Shown one piece after another: positions 1 through 7,511 of a DNA stretch of 18,854 bases. Below the pieces are notes generated by a model, which saw only the letters and a list, made by a program, of their open reading frames with translations, had not been told where the DNA came from and searched no databases. The DNA lies in assembly GCA_964442345.1 (NCBI GenBank), contig CAYTZD010000030.1:1-18854 (forward strand). The letters run 5' to 3'. Numbering within the stretch: the stretch's first letter is position 1; every line of letters begins with the position of its first letter. This DNA comes from Hippea sp964442345 (GTDB lineage Bacteria; Campylobacterota_A; Desulfurellia; Desulfurellales; Hippeaceae). A program made the translations under genes and the position numbers.

Positions 1-501
1 AATCTTTTGTCTCTGTTTAGGGTGATTGACCTTGTTGTTGTTATAGTTTTTTTAGAAAAAGGGATGCATCTTTGGGCTTTTGGTTTCTTTCTGCTTGGTA
101 TATTGAGTGATGTGCTTGATGGTCATATAGCAAGAAAGAAGAAAGCCATAAGCAAGATAGGCAAGATCTTGGATCCACTTGCAGATAAGGTGTTGGTTAT
201 TGGTGTGCTTATAGCGCTAATTAAAATCATGGATGTGCCTTACTGGATGGTGATAGTGATAGTATTCAGGGAATTTGCAGTAACGGGTTTAAGGGTTGTT
301 GCGGCAAGTGAGAATGTCGTGATTGCGGCAAATGTGTGGGGGAAATTTAAAACGACATCTCAATTTATTGCTTTAAGCTTGTTGATATTGGGCTTTAGAA
401 CCATTGGTATATATGCGCTTCTGTTTGCCGTTGTTATGACGGTTATATCTGGCTATCTTTACTATCATGAATACTTTAAGGATAGAGATGTCTTCGCTTA
501 A
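1..501 (+). CDS. pgsA: CDP-diacylglycerol--glycerol-3-phosphate 3-phosphatidyltransferase (5' end cut by window)
   Basis: Membrane enzyme that joins CDP-diacylglycerol and glycerol-3-phosphate to make phosphatidylglycerol phosphate, the committed step to phosphatidylglycerol and cardiolipin. The reading frame is open from base 1 and begins with NLLSLFR, which matches the usual N-terminal region of PgsA, so only about 5-15 residues appear to lie outside the window; the TTG at base 7 is not a credible start. The CDP-alcohol phosphatidyltransferase signature D-x2-DG-x2-AR-x8-G-x3-D-x3-D is complete (SDVLDGHIAR through ILDPLADK, bases about 106-189). Several hydrophobic segments follow, ending in a short charged tail (YYHEYFKDRDVFA). 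The final codons overlap the next gene. PgsA and the related phosphatidylserine synthase share this motif; the overall length and the LLSLFR start favour PgsA. Confidence 0.88.
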   Translation, partial: NLLSLFRVIDLVVVIVFLEKGMHLWAFGFFLLGILSDVLDGHIARKKKAISKIGKILDPLADKVLVIGVLIALIKIMDVPYWMVIVIVFREFAVTGLRVVAASENVVIAANVWGKFKTTSQFIALSLLILGFRTIGIYALLFAVVMTVISGYLYYHEYFKDRDVFA

Positions 502-1339
502 GAAATTTCTCAATATGATAAAGTTTGAGCATACGATATTTGCTCTGCCGTTTGCTTATGTTGGTATGATTATGGGATTTAGAGATGGTTTTTCTTTAAA
601 GGTGGCTTTGCTTGTTACAATTGCTATGGCTTCTGCAAGAAGCACGGCTATGGCTTTGAATAGGATTATTGACTTAAAATACGACGCTTTAAATGAGAGA
701 ACAAAGAATAGGGAATTGCCATCTGGCAAGATAAAGCTAAAGGATGCGTATATCTTTACGCTAATTTCTGTTGTTGTGTTTGAACTTTCAGCCTATCTGA
801 TAAACGATCTGGCGTTTAAACTATCTCCTGTTGCCCTGTTTTTTCTTGTTACATATTCATACACGAAGCGATTTACATCGCTTTGCCATCTCTATCTTGG
901 TGCAACCGATGCCATAGCGCCACTTGGCGGTTATGTAGCCGCAAGCGGAAGGCTTGATATGCCTATCTGGCTGCTTGCTGGTTTTGTTATGTTCTGGATA
1001 GCAGGTTTTGACATATTGTATTCACTGCAGGATAGAGAGTTTGATAAAAGGTTTGGATTGCATTCTATCCCTGTAAGTCTTGGCGTTAAGGGTGCTTTAT
1101 GGGTTGCAAGGCTGTTTCATCTTGTGGGTTTTGGCTTTCTTATTCTTAGCATGATTGAGTTTCATCTTAATTATATATCGTTTGTTGGTGCTTTGGTTGT
1201 TGCTGTTTTGCTTTTTGTGGAGCATAAGCTTGTTGACCCAAATGACCCAAAGAAGATTAACCTTGCCTTTTTCAATATGAATAGTTATATTAGCATAGTA
1301 TTGTTCTTCACATTTTTGGTAGGTAAGTATTATGGTTGA
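488..1339 (+). CDS. ubiA: UbiA-family polyprenyltransferase (quinone biosynthesis, possibly MqnP-like)
   Basis: Integral membrane prenyltransferase that attaches a polyprenyl chain to an aromatic acid during quinone synthesis. Both Asp-rich UbiA motifs are visible: NRIIDLKYDALNERT (NRxxDxxxD type, near residue 57) and YSLQDREFD in the second half, followed by HSIPVSLG. About seven to eight hydrophobic segments span the rest. Length (about 283 residues) suits the family, and the sequence resembles the branch often labelled 'putative 4-hydroxybenzoate polyprenyltransferase', which includes the futalosine-pathway enzyme MqnP. In an anaerobe the product would more likely be menaquinone than ubiquinone, but substrate choice is inference. 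I prefer the ATG at 488, preceded by AAGGA at 478-482, over the ATG at 467, which lies deep inside pgsA. It overlaps pgsA by 14 bases and the next gene by 8, suggesting one transcript. Confidence 0.85.
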   Translation: MSSLKKFLNMIKFEHTIFALPFAYVGMIMGFRDGFSLKVALLVTIAMASARSTAMALNRIIDLKYDALNERTKNRELPSGKIKLKDAYIFTLISVVVFELSAYLINDLAFKLSPVALFFLVTYSYTKRFTSLCHLYLGATDAIAPLGGYVAASGRLDMPIWLLAGFVMFWIAGFDILYSLQDREFDKRFGLHSIPVSLGVKGALWVARLFHLVGFGFLILSMIEFHLNYISFVGALVVAVLLFVEHKLVDPNDPKKINLAFFNMNSYISIVLFFTFLVGKYYG

Positions 1340-1892
1340 TGAAAGAAGGCAATCAAGAAGAATAAAAAACAGGGTTTCTCTGTTTTATAGGTTTATAGAT
1401 GAAGGTGAGATTGAAGATATAAAGGATGAGATCTACTATACCATAGAAACAGAAGATTCATTCAGCTTTTTTATGTCTTTAAATGGCCTTGATGCAAGCT
1501 TTGATAATCTGAATAGGGCATTTGTGCTGATGATGAAGCAGATGGATGCAAAGCTTAATTACATTATCGACCTGTTAAGGAAAGGCGATGGGTTTGACGA
1601 ACTTAAAGGGTTTAGTCAAACATATAGCTGCGATATCTCAAGTGGCGGCATCTCTTTTGTTGCAGAGAATGGTTGCAGGGTTGGTGATAAGGTGTTTATG
1701 AAGATCTTTTTGCCTATTGCCACACATTATGCCATCAAGGTTTTGGGTGAAGTTGTAGCTGAAAGCAGAAGGGATTCAAAAACCTGCTGCAGTGTTGAGT
1801 TTACTGATATATCAAGCAGTGATAGGGAACTAATAATACAATATATGATATTTGTTGAAAGAAAAATGGCTAAGGATAGGTTAAATGAGTAA
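1332..1892 (+). CDS. PilZ-domain protein with a long insertion between the two c-di-GMP motifs
   Basis: Cytoplasmic PilZ protein of 186 residues, probably a c-di-GMP effector. The N-terminus carries an RxxxR-type arginine motif (ERRQSRR, residues 4-10), and the second motif DISSGG is at about residues 101-106, followed by a beta-barrel-like region and a C-terminal helix (SSDRELIIQYMIFVERK). In ordinary PilZ domains these motifs are some 20-30 residues apart; here about 90 residues separate them, including an acidic stretch and a predicted helical segment (around MMKQMDAKLNYIIDLL, residues 66-81). Such helical inserts are known from oligomeric PilZ proteins, so this one may form a dimer or tetramer; that is inference. 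The ATG overlaps the end of the UbiA gene by 8 bases. The gene is followed with an 8-base overlap by a coiled-coil membrane protein and then by glnB. Target and output are unknown. Confidence 0.75.
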   Translation: MVDERRQSRRIKNRVSLFYRFIDEGEIEDIKDEIYYTIETEDSFSFFMSLNGLDASFDNLNRAFVLMMKQMDAKLNYIIDLLRKGDGFDELKGFSQTYSCDISSGGISFVAENGCRVGDKVFMKIFLPIATHYAIKVLGEVVAESRRDSKTCCSVEFTDISSSDRELIIQYMIFVERKMAKDRLNE

Positions 1893-2286
1893 TTTTTGGA
1901 TACTGCAGATCATATTTGACCTTGCTGTTGTGGGGTATATCCTTACAAGCAAGTATTTTGAGAAAAAAGAGAAAGATAGCCTTCTAAAATTGGTGGAGAG
2001 TCTGCGCAATCTTGTTGAGAAGCAGAAAGAGTTGATAGATGTGGCAAATTCAAGAATAAACGAACATCAAGATAGACTTGCGCGGATACTTGATGATATT
2101 AGAAAGAAAAATACGCTTTTAACTGAACTGCTTACGACGATAAAGAATAAAAGCTATGAAGACGAATTGAAACTTAAAATAATAAAGCTAAAAAATAGCG
2201 GCAAAAGTGTAGATGAGATAGCAAAAGAGCTTAAAATGAGCAAGGGCGAAGTGGAGTTGATTCTAAAGCTGTATGAGGGGGAGTAG
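1885..2286 (+). CDS. small membrane-anchored coiled-coil protein with C-terminal HTH-like segment
   Basis: No firm family assignment. The 133-residue product starts with one hydrophobic segment (about residues 4-20, FWILQIIFDLAVVGYIL), continues as a long heptad-rich, highly charged helix (about residues 25-95), and ends with a helix-turn-helix-like segment (KNSGKSVDEIAKELKMSKGEVELILKLY). The C-terminal pattern resembles the tail of DUF2802/DUF6115-type proteins, in which a membrane anchor and coiled coil precede a 'G-x-S-x-x-E-I-A ... S-x-G-E-x-E-L' motif. I see no enzymatic motif. The start overlaps the PilZ gene by 8 bases, and glnB starts 4 bases after the stop, so it is almost certainly co-expressed with them. 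It may be a partner of the PilZ protein at the membrane; this is speculation from adjacency only. Confidence 0.7.
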   Translation: MSNFWILQIIFDLAVVGYILTSKYFEKKEKDSLLKLVESLRNLVEKQKELIDVANSRINEHQDRLARILDDIRKKNTLLTELLTTIKNKSYEDELKLKIIKLKNSGKSVDEIAKELKMSKGEVELILKLYEGE

Positions 2287-2290
2287 GCAG

Positions 2291-2629
2291 ATGAAAAAGA
2301 TTGAAGCCATTATTAAGCCTTTTAAGTTGGATACCGTAAAAGAAGGTTTAATGGAGCTTGGCATAAAAGGTCTAACCGTTAGCGAAGTTAAAGGATACGG
2401 AAGACAAAAAGGCCATACAGAGATTTACAGAGGGGCAGAATATGTCGTTGATTTTTTGCCTAAGGTTAAAATAGAAGTTGTTGTGGAAGATGAGATGGTA
2501 GAAGCCGTTATAGAAAAGATAATAGAGACGGCTAAGACAGGCAAAATAGGTGATGGTAAGATATTTGTAATTCCAATTGAAGAAGCAATAAGGATAAGAA
2601 CATCCGAAAGAGGCAAAAACGCCATTTAA
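2291..2629 (+). CDS. glnB: nitrogen regulatory protein P-II
   Basis: Trimeric cytoplasmic signal protein that reports 2-oxoglutarate and ATP/ADP and controls glutamine synthetase, ammonium transport or transcription. The 112-residue product begins MKKIEAIIKPFKLD and carries the T-loop uridylylation signature YRGAEY with Tyr51 in its conserved place, the TGKIGDGKIFV element and the C-terminal IRIRTSERG. All key PII positions look intact. I choose the ATG at 2291: it is preceded by AGGGGGAG (about 2276-2283) at good spacing and gives the canonical N-terminus; the upstream in-frame ATG at 2273 would add six residues inside the preceding gene. The next gene is glnD, whose product modifies Tyr51, so the sensor and its modifying enzyme are adjacent and probably co-transcribed. 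GlnB and GlnK cannot be told apart here; no amtB is next to it. Confidence 0.95.
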   Translation: MKKIEAIIKPFKLDTVKEGLMELGIKGLTVSEVKGYGRQKGHTEIYRGAEYVVDFLPKVKIEVVVEDEMVEAVIEKIIETAKTGKIGDGKIFVIPIEEAIRIRTSERGKNAI

Positions 2630-2633
2630 ATAA

Positions 2634-5171
2634 ATGTATGATTTTAAAGAAAAAAAGAGAAAAGAAAAGGTTGAATTATTCAACAAGCTTAAACAGTACA
2701 ATAGATTAAGAAGAAGAGTAAGGTATGTAGTTAAAACACACACAAGTTGGGTTGATAAGACACTTTGCGAATTCTTGGGTAGGTTCAATTTTTCCAAAGA
2801 ATTTGCCGTCGTTAGCTTAGGCGGATACGGCAGAAGACAACTCAATCCATTCTCTGATATAGATATATTGATACTCTCAGAGAATAAAAACGAGAAATTT
2901 GAAGAGCTTGTAAGGGAGATCTATGACCTTTTCTATTTTTTAGGGTATGATTGTTCGGTTGGCTTTAGAAGTTCAGAAGAGTCAATAGAAGATGCCTTAA
3001 AAGACGATACGATAATGACTTCTTTTTTAGATGCCAGACTTGTTTATGGAAACAAGCTGTTGTTTGATAGATTTGTTGAATTGTTTTTTAAAGAAGCCAT
3101 AGAAAAGAAAAAAGAAGAGTTTGTAGAAAACAAGATTAACTATTTAAGAAAGAGATACGATAAATACGGCAATACGGTATTTGTGCTTGAGCCCAATGTC
3201 AAAGAAGGAGTAGGCGGTCTAAGGGATTACCATACGCTTGTTTGGATATCAAAGGTGTTATACGGCACAAAGAGTGCGCTTGATATGAGAAAGCAGGGTA
3301 TTCTTCAGGCAGATGATTATGCAAGACTTAGAGATGCGCTGTATTTCTTGTGGCAGGTTAGAAATGCGTTGCATTTTGAAAGCGAAAGAAAGAATGATGT
3401 TTTATATCTTGATATGAGAGAGAAGATAGCCGAGGATCTTGGTTTTATCTCAAACAGTAGGTTTTCATCTTCTGAAAGACTTATGAGACGATACTATTAC
3501 AATACCCGCAACTTAGAAAGGGTTGTTAATACTTATATCAATACGCTTACTGCAAAAGAGAATCGCAACAGGGCTTTCTTTTATTTAGATGATACGGTGA
3601 AAAGTAACGGTGAGTTGGAGATTGATGAAGAGATAGATTTCAGGCAGCTTCTGTTTTTGTTTTATTATTCTGCTTTGTATTCTAAGGGTATATCGGTTAG
3701 CACGCTTAGAAAGATAAAAGGACTACTGCAGCTTGTTCAAAAGTTTAGGTCTGATAAGACATTTGCCTTTGTGTTTAAGAATATACTCTCATTGAATCAG
3801 CCGATAACAAAAACCATAAGAATAATGCATGAAGTAGGATTTTTGGATAGATATATCCCAGAATTTGGTAATATCTGCTGTTTGACGGAAGATAGCCTTT
3901 ATCATAAGTACACAGTAGATGAGCATTCCATTCAAGCTTTGGGTCATCTTGATGAGCTATATTATTATGATGTGCCAAAGACATTTGTTATGAGACTTGC
4001 ACATATCTGGAAGAATTTAGAGCCATTTGATAGGTTGGCTTTGAGACTCGCCGTTCTTCTGCACGACATAGGAAAGATAGAAAAGAAGCATCATGAGATA
4101 ATAGGCGCAGAGATGGTTGATAAGATAGCAAAGAGATTAAGACTTGGTGAGAGTTTAAAAGATAAGGTTAAGTTTTTGATACGGTATCACCTTCTTTTGA
4201 ATAAGATTGTTTCGACATTAGATATAGAAGACCCAAAAACATTGGATGATTTCTTAAAGATTGTTGATAGTAGGGATAAGTTGAATCTCCTTGTTCTTCT
4301 GACTTATGCCGATATGAAGGCTGTGAATGATAATGTGTGGACTTCGTGGAAGGAGAGTCTAATAGAGACAATCTACTTAAAAGCCACTTATGCGTTTGAG
4401 AATAAGAATTACGATGAGTATTTAAGGTTGAATGCATTGGATTCAAAAAGGAAGATTAAAGCCATTCTGGGTAAAGAGTATGCTGATCTTATAGATGAAT
4501 TCCCAGATAACATATTTAATGATATTGATTTCAAAAGTATGGCTACATACATAAAAAATATAAAGGATACAACAAGGAATGTGTTTGTGTATAAGGAATC
4601 TGAAGAATTTGGTAAAATAGTGGTCTATTACGAGAATAGATTTGGTTTTTTTAATACCATAAGCGGAATACTTGCCTGTCTTGATATAAATATAATAACG
4701 GCAAAATCGTATAACCTTCACTCTAATAGAAAGATTGTGGATATATTTAGAGTAAAGTTTGATTCTGCTTCTGATATAGATGATTATGTTATAGAAGATA
4801 TGTTATCTTCTGTCGAGTCTGGCAAATTTGATATAGAAGAGTGTATGCAGCAGAAAAAAGGTAAGTTTTTAACAAGGCTTGAGAAGGCTAAACTTGAGAT
4901 GTCGCTTCAGAATGTGAATGTAATTGTTGATAACAACATCAGCGATTTATATACTGTTGTTAGGATATATGCGCCAGACAGAATTGGTCTGGTCTATTAT
5001 ATCACGAAGGTATTTAGGAATTTTAGGTTTCAGGTTGGTATGTTTATTCTTGATACGAAAGGCACAATGGCTGTTGATACATTCTATGTTGTTGATGAGA
5101 AGTTCAGGAAGATCTATTCACAGAAGCTTGTTGACCTGTTAAAAAGTAAACTGTATGAGGTATTAATTTGA
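2634..5171 (+). CDS. glnD: [protein-PII] uridylyltransferase / uridylyl-removing enzyme
   Basis: Bifunctional enzyme that adds UMP to PII when glutamine is low and removes it when glutamine is high. At 845 residues it has full family length. Domains in order: a nucleotidyltransferase with GGYGRRQLNPFSDIDIL (about residues 63-79), a GlnD linker domain with PNVKEGVGGLRD, an HD phosphohydrolase domain (EHSIQALGHLDEL near 430, LLHDIGK near 475, then HHEIIGAEM), and two C-terminal ACT domains (YYENRFGFFNTISGIL near 665; VVRIYAPDRIGLV near 775) that sense glutamine. Catalytic residues of both activities appear present. The gene begins 4 bases after glnB and its stop overlaps the TTG start of the next gene. 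No strong Shine-Dalgarno precedes the ATG, so translation may be coupled to glnB. Confidence 0.95.
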   Translation: MYDFKEKKRKEKVELFNKLKQYNRLRRRVRYVVKTHTSWVDKTLCEFLGRFNFSKEFAVVSLGGYGRRQLNPFSDIDILILSENKNEKFEELVREIYDLFYFLGYDCSVGFRSSEESIEDALKDDTIMTSFLDARLVYGNKLLFDRFVELFFKEAIEKKKEEFVENKINYLRKRYDKYGNTVFVLEPNVKEGVGGLRDYHTLVWISKVLYGTKSALDMRKQGILQADDYARLRDALYFLWQVRNALHFESERKNDVLYLDMREKIAEDLGFISNSRFSSSERLMRRYYYNTRNLERVVNTYINTLTAKENRNRAFFYLDDTVKSNGELEIDEEIDFRQLLFLFYYSALYSKGISVSTLRKIKGLLQLVQKFRSDKTFAFVFKNILSLNQPITKTIRIMHEVGFLDRYIPEFGNICCLTEDSLYHKYTVDEHSIQALGHLDELYYYDVPKTFVMRLAHIWKNLEPFDRLALRLAVLLHDIGKIEKKHHEIIGAEMVDKIAKRLRLGESLKDKVKFLIRYHLLLNKIVSTLDIEDPKTLDDFLKIVDSRDKLNLLVLLTYADMKAVNDNVWTSWKESLIETIYLKATYAFENKNYDEYLRLNALDSKRKIKAILGKEYADLIDEFPDNIFNDIDFKSMATYIKNIKDTTRNVFVYKESEEFGKIVVYYENRFGFFNTISGILACLDINIITAKSYNLHSNRKIVDIFRVKFDSASDIDDYVIEDMLSSVESGKFDIEECMQQKKGKFLTRLEKAKLEMSLQNVNVIVDNNISDLYTVVRIYAPDRIGLVYYITKVFRNFRFQVGMFILDTKGTMAVDTFYVVDEKFRKIYSQKLVDLLKSKLYEVLI

Positions 5172-5854
5172 GAAAAGAACCTATCAAGGTCAGCGATATA
5201 TCAAAGGTTATACCGATCGGCCAGAAGGTTATTGTTTATGTGGAAGAAGGCAATTTTAAAGGCACATATTCAAGTTTTATTTACGATATAGACGAAGCCA
5301 ATAATGTTTATATCTCTATGCCTACAAATGAGAATGGCCTTAAAGCTGTGGTAAGAGAAGGCGAGAGATTGGAAGTAAGTTTTGTCGATAGGCGTGGCTT
5401 TAGAATTGGATTTACATCAAGACTAAAAGAGATAGTCAACAAGGATGGCCAAGTTATATACAAGCTTGATACACCTACATCGTTAGCAAGGGTTGAATTA
5501 AGGGAGAATTTCAGGGTTCCTGTTTTGATAGAAGCATCCTTTTATGTGTTTAAGAAGGGAAAGATAGAGAAAGCCAAAGGCACGATTTTAGATATAAGCG
5601 CAGGTGGTGTTAAGCTATCGACTGACATAGAACTTGAAGTAAGGGATAAGTTATACCTTGAATTCGATTTAGGCGGAACGAAACTTGAAGAGATAGAAGC
5701 AGAAGTCGTAAGAAGGGCGATAACAGGTGAAGAAGGCGTTAAGCATTATGGCTTGCGTTTTGTTGACCTATCAAAAGAAGAAGAGGATATGATAATCAAA
5801 TTCTGCATATCAAAGCAGCTTGAACTTGCAAGAAAGATGCGAGGTCTGGAGTAG
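5168..5854 (+). CDS. YcgR-like flagellar brake protein (PilZN + PilZ domains)
   Basis: A 228-residue cytoplasmic protein with the two-domain layout of YcgR: an N-terminal beta-rich PilZN/YcgR domain (about residues 12-105, starting GQKVIVYVEEG) and a C-terminal PilZ domain. The c-di-GMP motifs are both canonical and normally spaced: RENFR at about residues 112-116 and DISAGG at about 142-147, followed by LYLEFDLGG and a conserved GLRFVDLS element. YcgR proteins slow flagellar rotation when c-di-GMP rises; that role is inferred from family, and no flagellar gene lies in the window. The start is TTG, overlapping the glnD stop, with a GAGG-type ribosome site at about 5156-5159. It differs from the PilZ protein at 1332-1892, which has an insert and no PilZN domain. 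Confidence 0.85.
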   Translation: MRKEPIKVSDISKVIPIGQKVIVYVEEGNFKGTYSSFIYDIDEANNVYISMPTNENGLKAVVREGERLEVSFVDRRGFRIGFTSRLKEIVNKDGQVIYKLDTPTSLARVELRENFRVPVLIEASFYVFKKGKIEKAKGTILDISAGGVKLSTDIELEVRDKLYLEFDLGGTKLEEIEAEVVRRAITGEEGVKHYGLRFVDLSKEEEDMIIKFCISKQLELARKMRGLE

Positions 5855-5856
5855 AA

Positions 5857-6792
5857 GTGGATATATCAAAGCTAAAAGAAGCGAAGGTTGCCGTTGTTGG
5901 TGATTTAATCTGTGATAAGTATGTATTTGGCAAGGTTGAGAGAATATCGCCTGAAGCACCTGTCCCTGTTGTGCGGGTTGAAAAAGAGAGCTATTTTTTA
6001 GGTGGTGCATCGAATGTTGCCTTAAACCTTAAAAGTCTCGGTGCCTTTGTTAGACTGTTTGGCGTGGTTGGAAACGATACATGTGGAAAACGCCTGTTGA
6101 ATATGATTAGAGACAGTGGCATAGAGACAGACGGCGTGCTTGTGCTGGATGATAGACCAACAACGCTTAAAACAAGGGTTATAGCCCAATCCCAGCAGAT
6201 TGTTAGGTTTGACAGGGAAAAAATTCTAAAGATTGACAAGAAGGTTGCCTTTGAGATAGCAAAAATGATTAAGGAAAGCGGCGTGAATGCCGTTATTATC
6301 TCTGATTACGGCAAGGGCGTTGTCAGTGAATATCTAATTGAATCCATCGTTGATCTGGGCGTTTTTGTTGCCGTTGATCCCAAAATAAAGAATGCTTATG
6401 CCTATAAAAATGTTGATATAATAACGCCAAACCTAAAGGAAGCTAAAGAGATAAGCGGCGTTGAGATAGATGCGTTTGTAAATGGTATAGAACTTGCAGC
6501 CAAAAAGATCATAAAAAAGACAAAATGCAAGTATCTGCTTATAACTCAAGGTGAAAAGGGTATGAGTCTATTTGATAAAGATGGACTTATTATGTATCAG
6601 CCATCAAAAGCTAAGGATGTATATGATGTTACAGGTGCTGGAGATACGGTTATAGCAACGCTTACGGCTGCAATCTCTGCAGGTTTTAATATAAAAGATG
6701 CCGTTAGGCTATCAAATACGGCTGCGGGCATAGTTGTTGGTAAGATGGGAACGGCTACAGTAGATTTAGAAGAATTGAAAAGAGAACTATGA
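5857..6792 (+). CDS. rfaE1: D-glycero-beta-D-manno-heptose-7-phosphate kinase
   Basis: PfkB-family sugar kinase that phosphorylates D-glycero-D-manno-heptose 7-phosphate at C1 on the way to ADP-heptose for the LPS inner core. The 311-residue product shows VVGDLICDKYVFGKVERISPEAP-type N-terminal sequence (heptose kinase hallmark), the LGGASNVALN motif, ITPNLKEAKE and the catalytic PfkB signature DVTGAGDTV near residue 260. Length matches the kinase half only; the adenylyltransferase half of bifunctional HldE is absent, so an RfaE2 protein should be encoded elsewhere. The start is GTG at 5857, two bases after the preceding stop, with CTGGAG just upstream. Its last codon overlaps the ATG of kdsB (ATGA). 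Pairing with kdsB shows an LPS-core role. Confidence 0.92.
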   Translation: MDISKLKEAKVAVVGDLICDKYVFGKVERISPEAPVPVVRVEKESYFLGGASNVALNLKSLGAFVRLFGVVGNDTCGKRLLNMIRDSGIETDGVLVLDDRPTTLKTRVIAQSQQIVRFDREKILKIDKKVAFEIAKMIKESGVNAVIISDYGKGVVSEYLIESIVDLGVFVAVDPKIKNAYAYKNVDIITPNLKEAKEISGVEIDAFVNGIELAAKKIIKKTKCKYLLITQGEKGMSLFDKDGLIMYQPSKAKDVYDVTGAGDTVIATLTAAISAGFNIKDAVRLSNTAAGIVVGKMGTATVDLEELKREL

Positions 6793-7511
6793 GTGTTGCT
6801 ATTCTGATACCTGCACGATACTCATCAACCAGATTTGAAGGTAAGGTGCTTGCAAAGATCGGTTCTAAAACAATGGTAAGGGTGGTTTATGAAGCAGTCG
6901 AAAAGTCGGAATATGCCGATTTTGTGGCTGTTTTGACCGATGATAAGCGTGTTGTTGAAGAGATTAAATCATTTGGTGGTAATGTATTTGAAGTAAAAGG
7001 CAACTTTAACAGCGGCACAGACAGAATAGCTGCCTTTGTGAAGAATAACAGGTTCGATTACATTGTAAATATGCAGGCAGATGAGCCATTAATTGATGCA
7101 AAAACGGTTGATAAGCTTATAAAATGTATAATGGAGAACAACTCAGATATGGCAACGCTTGTATCCAAAGCAAAAGAAGAAGAGATTGACGATGAGAATG
7201 TTGTAAAGGTTGTTGTTGATAATGATGGATATGCACTTTACTTCTCACGCAGCAGAATTCCCTTTAGTAGAAATCCATTTGATGGGTATTTGAAGCATGT
7301 TGGTATATACGCTTATTCGTTTGATGCTTTGATGAAGTTAAGTTCATTTAATCCTTCTTCGCTTGAGCTTGCCGAAGGCCTTGAGCAGTTAAGGGCACTT
7401 CAGAACGGTATCAGGATAAAAACATGTATGACGGATAAATTTTTAATAGGTGTAGATACAAAAAAAGATTTAAGAAAGGTTTTAAACTATTTGGAGATAG
7501 AAAATGGCTAA
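6789..7511 (+). CDS. kdsB: 3-deoxy-manno-octulosonate cytidylyltransferase (CMP-Kdo synthetase)
   Basis: Activates Kdo with CTP to CMP-Kdo, the donor for the first sugar of the LPS inner core. The 240-residue product has the nucleotide-binding start IPARYSSTRFEGK (residues 7-19), NSGTDRIA, the metal/substrate motif NMQADEPLI and the KHVGIYAYS segment, all typical of KdsB. Length is normal. Its ATG overlaps the rfaE1 stop by 4 bases and its end overlaps coaBC by 8, so it is translated from a polycistronic message. Together with rfaE1 it is direct evidence that the host has a Gram-negative outer membrane with Kdo/heptose LPS. Confidence 0.94.
   Translation: MSVAILIPARYSSTRFEGKVLAKIGSKTMVRVVYEAVEKSEYADFVAVLTDDKRVVEEIKSFGGNVFEVKGNFNSGTDRIAAFVKNNRFDYIVNMQADEPLIDAKTVDKLIKCIMENNSDMATLVSKAKEEEIDDENVVKVVVDNDGYALYFSRSRIPFSRNPFDGYLKHVGIYAYSFDALMKLSSFNPSSLELAEGLEQLRALQNGIRIKTCMTDKFLIGVDTKKDLRKVLNYLEIENG

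Noticed and set aside
2372..2845. 157-codon - strand frame across glnB and glnD
   Set aside because: It spans two well-supported + strand genes and shows only Leu/Ser/Tyr-rich low-complexity sequence.
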